Assembly: GCF_000374925.1 (NCBI RefSeq)
Contig: NZ_KB895541.1
Coordinates: 1,304,122-1,368,121 of the forward strand
Direction: 5' to 3'
Length of the DNA: 64,000 bases
Source of the DNA: Arthrobacter sp. 131MFCol6.1
GTDB taxonomy: Bacteria; Actinomycetota; Actinomycetes; Actinomycetales; Micrococcaceae
Shown: in pieces, positions 51,653-59,845 of the stretch
Numbering within the stretch: the first letter of the stretch is position 1
Layout: each line of letters begins with the position of its first letter
The notes under the pieces: model-generated
Databases searched by the model: none
What the model was told of the DNA's origin: nothing
The model's input: the letters and a program-made list of their open reading frames with translations, nothing else
Made by a program: the position numbers and the translations under genes

Positions 51653-53575
51653 CTAAACTAAAATGTGGTCTTCGGGCGAGCCGAAGAACTGAATCTTTGA
51701 AGAAGCCAGAAGCTCTTCAGTGGTGATGGGCCAGGTGTGGGACGCCACGTCGGCGCCCCGCATTTGGCAGTAGTTGAAGCGGTCCGCGGAGTACACCCGA
51801 CCGCCCGACTCGATGACGTCGCCCAGGAAGCGCGAGTCCTCCCCACGCTGCACGGGATGGAAGGGTATGCGCCTGAACGTGTCGGTGGCAGCGAAAATCG
51901 TCGGTCCGGAGACTGCTTCCACGAACCGGTGTTCCAGTTGCGGGTTGCGCAGGATCGTAGCACCAGCCCCGGCGAGGTGCATGTAATGCGCCCGCTTTCC
52001 CACCACCTCGGCCTCGGAGTACATCATGGCGTTGACCTGGTCGCCCAGGTACATGGGGCTGTAAATGTCGTCGTCATCCCATTTGGTGGAGAACCGGCCA
52101 TCGGCGCGCGCCACGGCGGCATTCAGGCACTCACCGAGCAGCGTTTGCCCCGGTTCCTGAAGAACCACGACGTCGAGAATCCCGGCTTCCAGGCACTTCC
52201 GCCGGAATGCCGCATCGTCGACCTCAAACCCGTGGGCGAGGTAGACCAGTTGGACATCCACGCCCTGCTGGGCGGCGACGCCGGCAATGACATGGTCGAG
52301 TTGCTGCGGACGGAAACTAGAGACGAGGACCGATACCTGGGCCCTGGGCGCCGGCGCGGCCAGGGCAGGCCGCGCCGCAGCCGCGATGGACTGTGCCCGG
52401 TGGCTGAAGGTGTGTTCCGCCCAGATTCTGCGCTGGGCCTTGTGGACCAGGCGCTGTGCGTAGTCCGGGTTGGCCGTCAGCGCCTTCAACAGGTGCGCGG
52501 CATCGTGCCGGTTGTCTGCCGTGGGAATTTCATTGCCCGGGAAGAATTCCGCTATGGCCGCGCTAGGAGTAGAGACCACGCAGGAGCCGGCCGCCGTGAT
52601 CTCGAAAATGCGCCGGGCACACATCGACGGCGAATCCGTGACGGAGTTGACGTTGAGGAAGACCTTGTACGCCTTATAGGCGGTCAGCATCTGTTTGTAG
52701 GACAGGGATCCCACCACGTGCTTCTTGAGGATTCCCGGGAACTGATACTGCGGCTGACTGCCAAGCTGGCGCGAAAAGATTTCAAAGCCTGGACGCTTGC
52801 CCGCCGTCGCGTCCACGGCCGCTCCCAGCAAGTACTCCATCTGGCGCCGACGGTCCTCATACTTGTGCGCAAAGTACATTCCAGCGAATGCAATCTCGCG
52901 GGCGTGCCAGCCGTGCCGGGGGCGGGCCGGGTTGTGGATGCGGGGCTGCGCGGCAAAGGGCAGCACGGAAATCCGGCTGTGGCCCAGGTCCGCCCGGTAA
53001 CGGGGAAGCATGTTGGCATCGGTGGTAAAGACGTGGTCGAACAATCTGGCTGCGGGGAGAAAGTCCTCGTAGTGCGGCGGGTCTTCCTTGTTCCAGAAGA
53101 CCGCAGGAAGCCCGGCCGCCCGGCATCCTTCCACCAATTCCTGGAAGACTGCTGCGGGGCCGGCGGGACCCGTGATTTTGCCCCGCCAGAGTCCGGCGTT
53201 ACCGGCCCAGGCGGATTCGACCACGACAAAGTCCAGTGCCTCGTCACGCAGCTGCTGGGCCCAGCTGTCCGGCCTGAGCGCCACGACGGTCCACTCGGCG
53301 GAGAATGCCGCCGCGGAAAAGTCGTCCATGATGATGCCGACTCGCAGGTCCGGGTTCCGCGGCTGCGCGACGTCAATGGCCGTTTCACGGAAGATCAGGT
53401 GCCGGCTGCGTCCCAAGCCGCGCCAAGCACCTTCCGCGCCGCGAACTCCGGACATACTGGCCTCGTCGCGCTCGGCCGTGCTGCGGTGGAGATAGCTCTT
53501 GACCTGGGACATGCCGCCCCGGCGGGCGTGCCAAAGTGCGCGGCGCCAGTACGCCGTCTTGTTTCGAAAACTCAT
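51653..53575 (-). CDS. CgeB-like GT-B plus GT2 (DDDD type) bifunctional glycosyltransferase
   Basis: A 640-residue protein. Residues about 75-400 match the CgeB/Glyco_trans_1_2 family: RVGIIMDDFS, PAVFWNKEDPPHYEDFL, FDHVFTTDANML, EIAFAGMYFAHKY, and CARRIFEITAAGSCVVSTP, the donor-binding motif. Residues about 415-640 are a GT2 domain with VSVLVSSFRPQQL and TKWDDDDIYSPMYLGDQV (Asp cluster near 500-503). This would let one chain add two sugars. The GT2 half belongs to the same paralogous set as those at 40977 and 47561. It lies 3 bases after the ABC ATPase gene. Confidence 0.84.
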   Translation of the reverse strand: MSFRNKTAYWRRALWHARRGGMSQVKSYLHRSTAERDEASMSGVRGAEGAWRGLGRSRHLIFRETAIDVAQPRNPDLRVGIIMDDFSAAAFSAEWTVVALRPDSWAQQLRDEALDFVVVESAWAGNAGLWRGKITGPAGPAAVFQELVEGCRAAGLPAVFWNKEDPPHYEDFLPAARLFDHVFTTDANMLPRYRADLGHSRISVLPFAAQPRIHNPARPRHGWHAREIAFAGMYFAHKYEDRRRQMEYLLGAAVDATAGKRPGFEIFSRQLGSQPQYQFPGILKKHVVGSLSYKQMLTAYKAYKVFLNVNSVTDSPSMCARRIFEITAAGSCVVSTPSAAIAEFFPGNEIPTADNRHDAAHLLKALTANPDYAQRLVHKAQRRIWAEHTFSHRAQSIAAAARPALAAPAPRAQVSVLVSSFRPQQLDHVIAGVAAQQGVDVQLVYLAHGFEVDDAAFRRKCLEAGILDVVVLQEPGQTLLGECLNAAVARADGRFSTKWDDDDIYSPMYLGDQVNAMMYSEAEVVGKRAHYMHLAGAGATILRNPQLEHRFVEAVSGPTIFAATDTFRRIPFHPVQRGEDSRFLGDVIESGGRVYSADRFNYCQMRGADVASHTWPITTEELLASSKIQFFGSPEDHILV

Positions 53576-53578
53576 TCG

Positions 53579-54469
53579 CTACCTGGACCGCTTCCAGCCG
53601 TTGGGCAGCAGCGTGGTCCGCATTTCCGGAAGGCTTGCCATCAGCTCTGCCCGGATCTGGCGGCCGTAGTCGGCGTTGCCCTCGTTCATGCGCCAAATGA
53701 AGTTCCGGTATTCCTTGGCGACGTCGTCCGGGGTTCCGTCCATGATGAAGTCGCCCTTGTCGATCCAGATGGCGCGGTTGCACATGCCCGTAATGGTCCC
53801 GAGGCTGTGACTGACAACGAACACGGTTCCGGCCTGGTTGGTCACGTGCTCCATCCTGGCCTTGGAGCGATCTTTGAACTGGGCATCACCGGTGTTGAGT
53901 GCTTCATCGATGAGCAGGATCTCGGGGTCCACGGCAGCGGCGATGGCGAAGCGGAGGCGCGCGCCCATGCCCGAGGAATAGGAGTTCATCGGGTGGTAGA
54001 TCTCGTGCTCCAGGCCGGACATCTCGACAATGTCATCGAACTTGGCATCGATTTCTGCGTGGCTCATGCCCATGGCCAGGCAGCCGAGCCGAATGTTCTG
54101 GGCACCGGAGATGGAGCTGATCAGTGCCGCGTTGACACCGAGCAGGATGGGGTTGCTTGAGGCATAGACGGTGCCGGTGTCCGGGATGATCAGCCCGGCA
54201 AGGACCTTCATCAGGGTGCTCTTCCCGGACCCGTTCCGGCCGATAATGCCGATGGAGTCACCTTGGTTGGCCACGAAGGAGATCTTGTTCAACGCCCTGG
54301 TCTTGACCGCCTTGTCGCCGAGACGGCGGTTCCTCAGGCTACTCAAGACGGAGGAGCGGGCATTGGTCCGCCCTGGAGTCTGGTTCTTGGTCCGGTAAAC
54401 GACCGAAATGTCGTCCACCACTACTGTTGGCTCGGCGATGTGGTCGCCCGTTACCTCAGACACGTCCAT
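53579..54469 (-). CDS. Polysaccharide ABC exporter ATPase (TagH/Wzt type)
   Basis: A 296-residue ATPase driving export of a lipid-linked polymer. Walker A GRNGSGKSTL, signature YSSGMGARLRFAIA and Walker B ILLIDEALNTGD are intact. The C-terminal carbohydrate-binding domain of long Wzt proteins is absent, so, as for TagH without such a domain, the export would not depend on recognising a capped chain end. The ATG at 54469 is chosen; it overlaps the permease gene by 14 bases. Confidence 0.93.
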   Translation of the reverse strand: MDVSEVTGDHIAEPTVVVDDISVVYRTKNQTPGRTNARSSVLSSLRNRRLGDKAVKTRALNKISFVANQGDSIGIIGRNGSGKSTLMKVLAGLIIPDTGTVYASSNPILLGVNAALISSISGAQNIRLGCLAMGMSHAEIDAKFDDIVEMSGLEHEIYHPMNSYSSGMGARLRFAIAAAVDPEILLIDEALNTGDAQFKDRSKARMEHVTNQAGTVFVVSHSLGTITGMCNRAIWIDKGDFIMDGTPDDVAKEYRNFIWRMNEGNADYGRQIRAELMASLPEMRTTLLPNGWKRSR

Positions 54470-55349
54470 AGCTTTCCTCTCCGCGCCAGAACACAAACAG
54501 CCCCGCAGCAACGGAACCCAACGCCCACAGTGCCAGGACAGCCCATGACCGCCAGGCCGGCGTGGTTTCGTAAAGGACCGAGTCACGAATGATCTTGATG
54601 ACCTGGTAAATCGGGTTGAAGTCCATGATGGTGCGCATGACGGGGTATTTACCGAAGCGGCTCTCGGCAAAGAATACGGCAGAGACATACATCAAGAATC
54701 GAATGATGAATGAGAGCAGGTGGCTTAGGTCCGGGATTTTGAGCAGGAGCGGCGCCAGCAACATGCCAATCCCGAGATTGAACAGGAATTGCAGCACGAG
54801 CGCCGGAACGATCAGCAACCATCGCCAGGTGATTTCCTCGGCCGGTGCCGTGAAGATGACGAACAACAGCATGACGATCGTCACGGGAACGTTGGAGAGG
54901 AACTCCCGCACGTTGACGGCAATGGGCAGGGCCGCCCGCGGAAACTGGAAGGCCCGGATCATTGACGTGTTACTGGTGAGCGACTTGGCTCCGCCCAGAA
55001 TGGACCGGGTGCTCATCTGGAAGGTAAAGACGCCGATGATCAAGTAGCCAATGAAGTTCTCAATGCCCTTGCTGGTGCCTAGGAATACGCCGAAGATCAG
55101 GTAGAAACTCAGGCCGTTCAGCACCGGGGTCAGGACAAGCCACGCGGTACCCAAATGGGTTTTGTCGTTGCCGCTTTGAACCCGCGCGCGGGCGTCGAAG
55201 AAGATGAAGCTCCTTCGGTCCCACAGCTGGACCAAGTAATCGAGGAAGTCGGGCCGCTGCCCCACCTTGCTTAGCCGGACGAGGTTGACTGGCACAGAAA
55301 TCGTGGGTGTCTTGGCCTCGTCCGCCTGGGTCTGCTCCTGGACGCTCAT
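54456..55349 (-). CDS. Polysaccharide ABC exporter permease (TagG/Wzm type)
   Basis: A 297-residue ABC-2 type membrane protein with about six helices after a 75-residue N-terminal part that contains LVQLWDRRSFIFFDARARV. LGTAWLVLTPVLNGLSFYLIFG is the amphipathic and first-helix region typical of TagG/Wzm. It should form the channel with the ATPase encoded next. The absence of Wzx/Wzy genes in the island fits an ABC-dependent route. Confidence 0.93.
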   Translation of the reverse strand: MSVQEQTQADEAKTPTISVPVNLVRLSKVGQRPDFLDYLVQLWDRRSFIFFDARARVQSGNDKTHLGTAWLVLTPVLNGLSFYLIFGVFLGTSKGIENFIGYLIIGVFTFQMSTRSILGGAKSLTSNTSMIRAFQFPRAALPIAVNVREFLSNVPVTIVMLLFVIFTAPAEEITWRWLLIVPALVLQFLFNLGIGMLLAPLLLKIPDLSHLLSFIIRFLMYVSAVFFAESRFGKYPVMRTIMDFNPIYQVIKIIRDSVLYETTPAWRSWAVLALWALGSVAAGLFVFWRGEESYGRV

Positions 55350-57085
55350 CTGTTAGTTACTCCCAGCATTTCCAACTCTCGTGCCAGGGCAACCGCGTTG
55401 GCGGCCCATGTTCTCTCCTGCAACACGCGTTCCCTGCCGGCAGCTCCGAATTTTGCTGCGAGCTGTGTCTCGGAGAGCAGTTCCCGGATCGCCGTGGCGA
55501 TTGAGACAGGATCCCCCGCCTCCGCTAAAAGGCCGGTTACGCCGTCTTCGACGATTTCCGTCAACGCCGGCAAGTTGCTGGCCACCACGGGCCGGGCACA
55601 GGCCATGGCCTCCACGGGTTTGAGCGGTGTCACGGAACGCGTCACCTCCAGGTCCTTGCGCGGCACAACGAAAACATCCAGCGCTTGATGGTACAGGGCC
55701 GCCTGGCCCCGAGGCACCCGGCCTGTGAAGATGATGCGGTTGATGAATCCGCTCCGCTGCGCCTGAACCTGCAGCGATGGCATGGAGGAACCGGCTCCAA
55801 CGATCAGGAGTCGGAGCTGAGGCATGTCCGCCGCAAGCAAAGCAAACGCGGCCATGAGGTCCTCGATCCCTTCATAGGGTACCAAGCTGCTCACCGTGCC
55901 GATAAATTGTCCGTCTTCTGCGAGACCGAGCTCACGCCGGGCACTGGCCTTGTCCAGCGGCTCGGTAAGGAAGTCACCGCCAACAGCGTTGGGGGCAATG
56001 AGGACCTTGCTCTCCGGGACCCCGGCAGCAACGATGTTGGCCTTCATAGCTGTCCCGAGCGTCAGCACCAGATCAGCATGCTGCATGACTTCTGCTTCCC
56101 GGCGCTGAAACATCCGGTACTTTTCGCTGCTCCGGGCCTCGGGCCCGCGGGTGGACGCCCAGGTGTCGGCCAGTTGACCGCGGACCTCGTAGACCCAGGG
56201 AATCCCGAGGGCCTGAGCCACGGCACGTACCACGAGTCCGTTGACGTAGTGCGTGGTGGTATGAAGAACGCTCGGCTTGAAGTCCAGGGCCACGGCCAGC
56301 AGTTCCTCCGCCTGCTGCTGCAGCCGGGCGTCAATGGACTGGGCCATCGTGCCCGGCAGGAGCCGCTGGTACCGGATCCCGTCCACGGTGTCCGTGGATT
56401 TTGCGAGGAGTTTACCGACCTGCACGGGGTAGCCCATCCTGGTGACGGCAAGCACGTCCCAGCCGGCTTCCTGCTGGGCCAGCAACGTCGAGTGGGAGCG
56501 CTGGGCATAGCCGCTGGCGGTGTGCGGCAGCGAATTCGTCAGCAGATGAAGAATCCGGCCGGGAACCGGTTCGTAGGGTCGGCGTTCCAGGGAGGGCGAT
56601 GCATCCGTCAGGATGGCCGCCTCAGCGGCCAGGCGGGCACGTTGCCGCTGTCCCGCCGCTCCTGAGCCATTGAGGGCCTCGACCGCGCCGCTGACGTCGC
56701 CGTCATACCAGAGGCGACGTGCCCGGGCCTGTTTGAGACGCTGCGCCGTACTTGCCTTGGTCAGGAAATCGTCGGATAACGCCGGGAGGTTCGCGGCAAG
56801 GGCGACGTCGGCCAGGCGTCGCGCCCGCTCCCCCTCGACGGAGCCGTCGGCAGCGATGCGCAGCCGCCGTTCGAGGTCGGCGCCGTCACCGGCGGCGAGG
56901 GCCGCGAACAATACGGCCGCGGAGGTGGAGTTCTTCGGCGCCAGCTTGCACAGGCGCTTGGCGAGGGGAAGGACGGCCGAGGGCAGCCTGCGCGAAAGCT
57001 GCAGGAACAGGATGACGGGATCGTCTGTCAGGTGTTGGCGGACAACACCCTGGGCCAGCCGGACGTTTTTGAGCAGTTGCATCAT
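55346..57085 (-). CDS. GT4 glycosyltransferase with helical N-terminal extension
   Basis: A 579-residue protein. The first 180 residues are alpha-helical and Ala/Arg-rich. The GT-B core follows, with TASGYAQRSHSTLLAQQEAGW as the acceptor side, WVYEVRGQLADTW, LIAPNAVGGDF, and the GT4 donor motif PVEAMACARPVVASNLPAL with ExxxxG-type spacing. It probably transfers an early sugar on the lipid carrier. The gene overlaps its neighbours by 4 bases at both ends. Confidence 0.87.
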   Translation of the reverse strand: MMQLLKNVRLAQGVVRQHLTDDPVILFLQLSRRLPSAVLPLAKRLCKLAPKNSTSAAVLFAALAAGDGADLERRLRIAADGSVEGERARRLADVALAANLPALSDDFLTKASTAQRLKQARARRLWYDGDVSGAVEALNGSGAAGQRQRARLAAEAAILTDASPSLERRPYEPVPGRILHLLTNSLPHTASGYAQRSHSTLLAQQEAGWDVLAVTRMGYPVQVGKLLAKSTDTVDGIRYQRLLPGTMAQSIDARLQQQAEELLAVALDFKPSVLHTTTHYVNGLVVRAVAQALGIPWVYEVRGQLADTWASTRGPEARSSEKYRMFQRREAEVMQHADLVLTLGTAMKANIVAAGVPESKVLIAPNAVGGDFLTEPLDKASARRELGLAEDGQFIGTVSSLVPYEGIEDLMAAFALLAADMPQLRLLIVGAGSSMPSLQVQAQRSGFINRIIFTGRVPRGQAALYHQALDVFVVPRKDLEVTRSVTPLKPVEAMACARPVVASNLPALTEIVEDGVTGLLAEAGDPVSIATAIRELLSETQLAAKFGAAGRERVLQERTWAANAVALARELEMLGVTNR

Positions 57086-58341
57086 CGGTTAGGGCGGGCT
57101 TCCGCGAGCAGTTCGGTGATCAGTTCCATGTAGCGGCCGGCGAGTTGCTCGTACTCGGCGTTAGCTTTGACCCACTGGCGGCTGTCGCCGTTGCGGACCA
57201 GGCGGCCGCGGTCGGCAGCCAGCTCACGCCACAGTGCCGCCAGCTGTTCCGGATCGCTGGCCACGATGTCGCCGGCCTCGGCGTCCGAGACGATTCGGGC
57301 AGCTTCTCCCTTCACCACAGCGGTGACGTGCCGGCCGATCGCCAGAACTTCGTAGGTCTTAGACGGCACGGTGGTCTCAAAGGATTTCCAGTCATCCCGC
57401 AGGGAGACGATGCAAGTGTCCGCCGACGCGTAACGTTCCAGCATGGCGTCTCCGGTCAGGGGCGGGTGGAACGTGACAGGGGCTTTCAATTTGCGGGCCA
57501 GTTTCTCCAGCGCCGGCCTCTGGGTCCCGTGGCCCACCATGTGCAAGTGCATGGAGTCCCCCACGAGGGCGCTTGCGCGGATGGCGACGTCGAGCTTTTG
57601 GCTCTCGCCGTGGTTCCCCAGGTACAAGGCCTCGAAGACGTCCCGCTCGGGCTCCGGCGGCCCGACCACGGGGATGGCATCCAGATGCACTCCGTTGCTG
57701 ACGGTCGCCACGTTGCGGACACCGCGCGACCGCAGCGTGGCGGCGAAGCCCTCCGTCACCGTGACTACGAGGTCCGCCCGGTGCTGGACGAAGTCCACCA
57801 CATGCTCCACAACGCTTTTGACACTGCCTTGCACGAGGCGGGCGTCCCGGGCCAGGTCCGGCCAGGCATCACGCATTTCCACTATCAGGGGTACACCGCG
57901 CAATTTGGCGACGACATAGCCAGCGGCAAGCGAGGGGAGGCCGGGGGCGGTGACAATGACGACGTCCGGCTTGCGGACCATCATGCCGCCGGGAATCGAC
58001 AGAAAGGCCGAAAAGCACTGGTCCAGCAGCCGCGCGGCGCGGGAGTTGCCGTGGCGCAGGTAAGGGACGTGGAGAATTTTTTCGGTGAATTGGCCGTTGC
58101 GCAGCCGGAACGGCCTGCCAGCCATCCAACGCGGGAGGGCCCGGCGCCCGAAGGGGTAATGTGCCACCGGAGTCACGACGTCGACGTCCCAGCCTGAGTG
58201 CGAGAACTCCTTGATCATGGCGGTCCAGCGGCGCTGTGGAGGGCTCTGTTCCGGCCAGTAGGAGTGCGTAATCAGCGTGACCCGCAGGCTTTCACTCACG
58301 GGATCAGGCGCAGTCGACTCCACCAGGGCTTCATCCTGCAT
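57082..58341 (-). CDS. GT4 glycosyltransferase (WbuB-like)
   Basis: A 419-residue GT-B enzyme. TLITHSYWPEQSPPQRRW at the start and VSNGVHLDAIPVVGP, ALYLGNHGES, and TVPSKTYEVLAIGRHVTAV near the end match the WbuB-like GT4 group found in O-antigen and capsule clusters. The ATG at 58341 lies 5 bases after the Pro-Ala gene. Confidence 0.87.
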   Translation of the reverse strand: MQDEALVESTAPDPVSESLRVTLITHSYWPEQSPPQRRWTAMIKEFSHSGWDVDVVTPVAHYPFGRRALPRWMAGRPFRLRNGQFTEKILHVPYLRHGNSRAARLLDQCFSAFLSIPGGMMVRKPDVVIVTAPGLPSLAAGYVVAKLRGVPLIVEMRDAWPDLARDARLVQGSVKSVVEHVVDFVQHRADLVVTVTEGFAATLRSRGVRNVATVSNGVHLDAIPVVGPPEPERDVFEALYLGNHGESQKLDVAIRASALVGDSMHLHMVGHGTQRPALEKLARKLKAPVTFHPPLTGDAMLERYASADTCIVSLRDDWKSFETTVPSKTYEVLAIGRHVTAVVKGEAARIVSDAEAGDIVASDPEQLAALWRELAADRGRLVRNGDSRQWVKANAEYEQLAGRYMELITELLAEARPNR

Positions 58342-58346
58342 GGATG

Positions 58347-59057
58347 TCAGGACTTACCAGTGCGCGGAACGCCGGTGACTTTTTTGGAACCGATGAACCG
58401 GAAGTAGGCAAAGCCCATGCCCAGCAGCACCAGTACGGTGATGGCCTGAACGGCCAAGGGGCTGCCCGTGGCAACGGCCACTGCCGCCTGGACCTCCGAC
58501 TTCACCATGACCGGAGGTTTGGTGGGAGTAGCGATGATGGCGGGCGCCGTGGACTGCGCCGGTGTGGGTGTTGGGGTCGGGGTTTCCGAGGGAGTCTGCT
58601 CGGGGACCGGGACAACCGGAGCTACGACGGCCGGCGCTACCGGTACAGGAGCGGGAGTTACCACCGCAGGAGCGGGCGCGGGAACCGGAACAGGTGCTGG
58701 CGCGGGAACAGGGGCAGGTGCTGGTGCAGGAGCCGGAGCGGGCGCTGGTGCAGGTGCAGGAGCCGGGGCGGGCGCTGGTGCAGGAGCGGGCGCAGGAGCC
58801 GGGGCGGGCGCCGGAGCCGGAACAGGTTCGGGAGGGACCGGAACAGGTTCAGGAGCAGGCTCAGGAGCGGGGTCCGCTGGCTGAAGAGGATCACCGGAGC
58901 CGGGCGAAGGAGCCGGCGTCGTGGTCAGGAATCGGACGAGAGGGTGGGGAACGGCTACCGCAGCATTGGCGGCTGTCGCCGTGCCCATGACTGAAGCGGC
59001 TAGAAGCAAAGCTCCCAGCCCGATCCTTATGGATTTCTTTCGGCTGCACGACGTCAT
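58347..59057 (-). CDS. Pro-Ala-rich surface protein with C-terminal membrane anchor
   Basis: A 236-residue exported protein, first gene of the 20 kb operon. The ATG at 59057 is used because GGAGG stands just before it. A signal peptide (LGALLLAASVMGTATAANAA) is followed by about 100 residues of Pro-Ala and Pro-Val dipeptides, then Thr/Pro repeats, a short linker and a membrane helix (LAVQAITVLVLLGMGFAYF) with a basic tail (GSKKVTG). No LPXTG sorting motif is seen. A rigid Pro-Ala rod of this type could span the wall. The function is unknown; the operon position ties it to polymer export or display. Confidence 0.8.
   Translation of the reverse strand: MTSCSRKKSIRIGLGALLLAASVMGTATAANAAVAVPHPLVRFLTTTPAPSPGSGDPLQPADPAPEPAPEPVPVPPEPVPAPAPAPAPAPAPAPAPAPAPAPAPAPAPAPAPAPAPVPAPAPVPVPAPAPAVVTPAPVPVAPAVVAPVVPVPEQTPSETPTPTPTPAQSTAPAIIATPTKPPVMVKSEVQAAVAVATGSPLAVQAITVLVLLGMGFAYFRFIGSKKVTGVPRTGKS
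58645..58870 (-). repeat. Low-complexity Pro-Ala coding repeat
   Basis: An imperfect short-period repeat (GCWCCN codon pairs, seen on the plus strand as repeated GGTGCAGGAGC-like units) encodes the Pro-Ala rod. Such arrays change length readily by slippage in multiples of six bases. The boundaries are approximate. Confidence 0.85.
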
Positions 59058-59256
59058 CGACAGTCCCTCCCCCACAGTGCGAGATTGAATCAGGTGTGCG
59101 TTATGCGGCCAACACTAACGTCTTTGTCGGCAGAGCCCCAGAGGTGCACGAGGTCCCAGTCTACTCGAAGGCTAGAGTCAGGCTGTTTCAAGTGATGTTA
59201 CCCGCACTCCTGAACCCGTAACCGTAGCGCCACGCGGTCCCGGCTAAGCTGGATAA

Positions 59257-59757
59257 ATGCTCCGATTCAGCCGTCCGGTTTCCGCGCGCCTTGCCATTAC
59301 TTTGGTCACCGTCTCGGCCGCCGTCGCACTTTCATCCTGCTCGCCGGTGGTCGACGTCACGCCCGCCAAGGATGCCGCGAACGCGGCCTGCGCGCCGATG
59401 ATGCTGGCCCTGCCGGACGCGATCGGCGATGCCAGGCTGCGGAAGACCAATGCCCAGGCCACGGCGGCCTGGGGCGATCCGTCCCAAGTGATTCTGCGCT
59501 GCGGGGTAAACGTTCCCGGCCCCACGACGGACCGCTGCGTCAGCGTCAACAACGTCGATTGGGTCATCAAGGAAGGCAACCCCGTGTGGACGTTGACCAC
59601 GTTCGGCCGGGAACCGGCCACGGAGATCCTGATGGATCCGGACAAGATCAGTTCGGCCACCGTGCTCGCGGACCTCTCCGCCGCCGCGCTGAAGATCCCG
59701 GCCACCCGGAAATGCGTCGGGCAAGAGGACCTGCAGGACCTGCCGACAAGCAAATAG
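59257..59757 (+). CDS. DUF3515 family lipoprotein
   Basis: A 166-residue exported protein. A signal peptide ends in a lipobox (LSSC, Cys at about 28). Cys pairs around ACAPMM, LRCGV and RCVSV suggest disulfides. It matches the DUF3515 family, whose gene normally lies between thiL and ddl in actinobacteria; the function is unknown. Here it is separated from thiL by the 33 kb island and from ddl by one inserted gene. Confidence 0.88.
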   Translation: MLRFSRPVSARLAITLVTVSAAVALSSCSPVVDVTPAKDAANAACAPMMLALPDAIGDARLRKTNAQATAAWGDPSQVILRCGVNVPGPTTDRCVSVNNVDWVIKEGNPVWTLTTFGREPATEILMDPDKISSATVLADLSAAALKIPATRKCVGQEDLQDLPTSK

Positions 59758-59804
59758 GTTCCAGCCGCAGCCGGCGAACCGATTCCACTGTGGCAGAGCC
59801 AATT

Positions 59805-59841
59805 CATGGCCCCACTCTCCGGGACGGAAAGTGGGGCCATG
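59805..59841. terminator. 12-bp hairpin between DUF3515 and the FAD oxidoreductase
   Basis: A perfect inverted repeat (59805-59816 with 59830-59841, 13-base loop) lies between two converging genes, 47 bases after the DUF3515 stop and 4 bases beyond the FAD oxidoreductase stop. On the plus strand a short TTT follows. It probably terminates both transcripts. Confidence 0.65.
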
Positions 59842-59845
59842 AGCT

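Noticed and set aside
58645..58870. Repeat array that could be mistaken for CRISPR
   Set aside because: Units are a few bases long, have no unique spacers, and simply encode Pro-Ala dipeptides in frame.
26488..59057. Search for transposase, integrase, tRNA or direct repeats flanking the island
   Set aside because: None was recognisable by eye at either border, so no mobile element is claimed despite the broken gene order.
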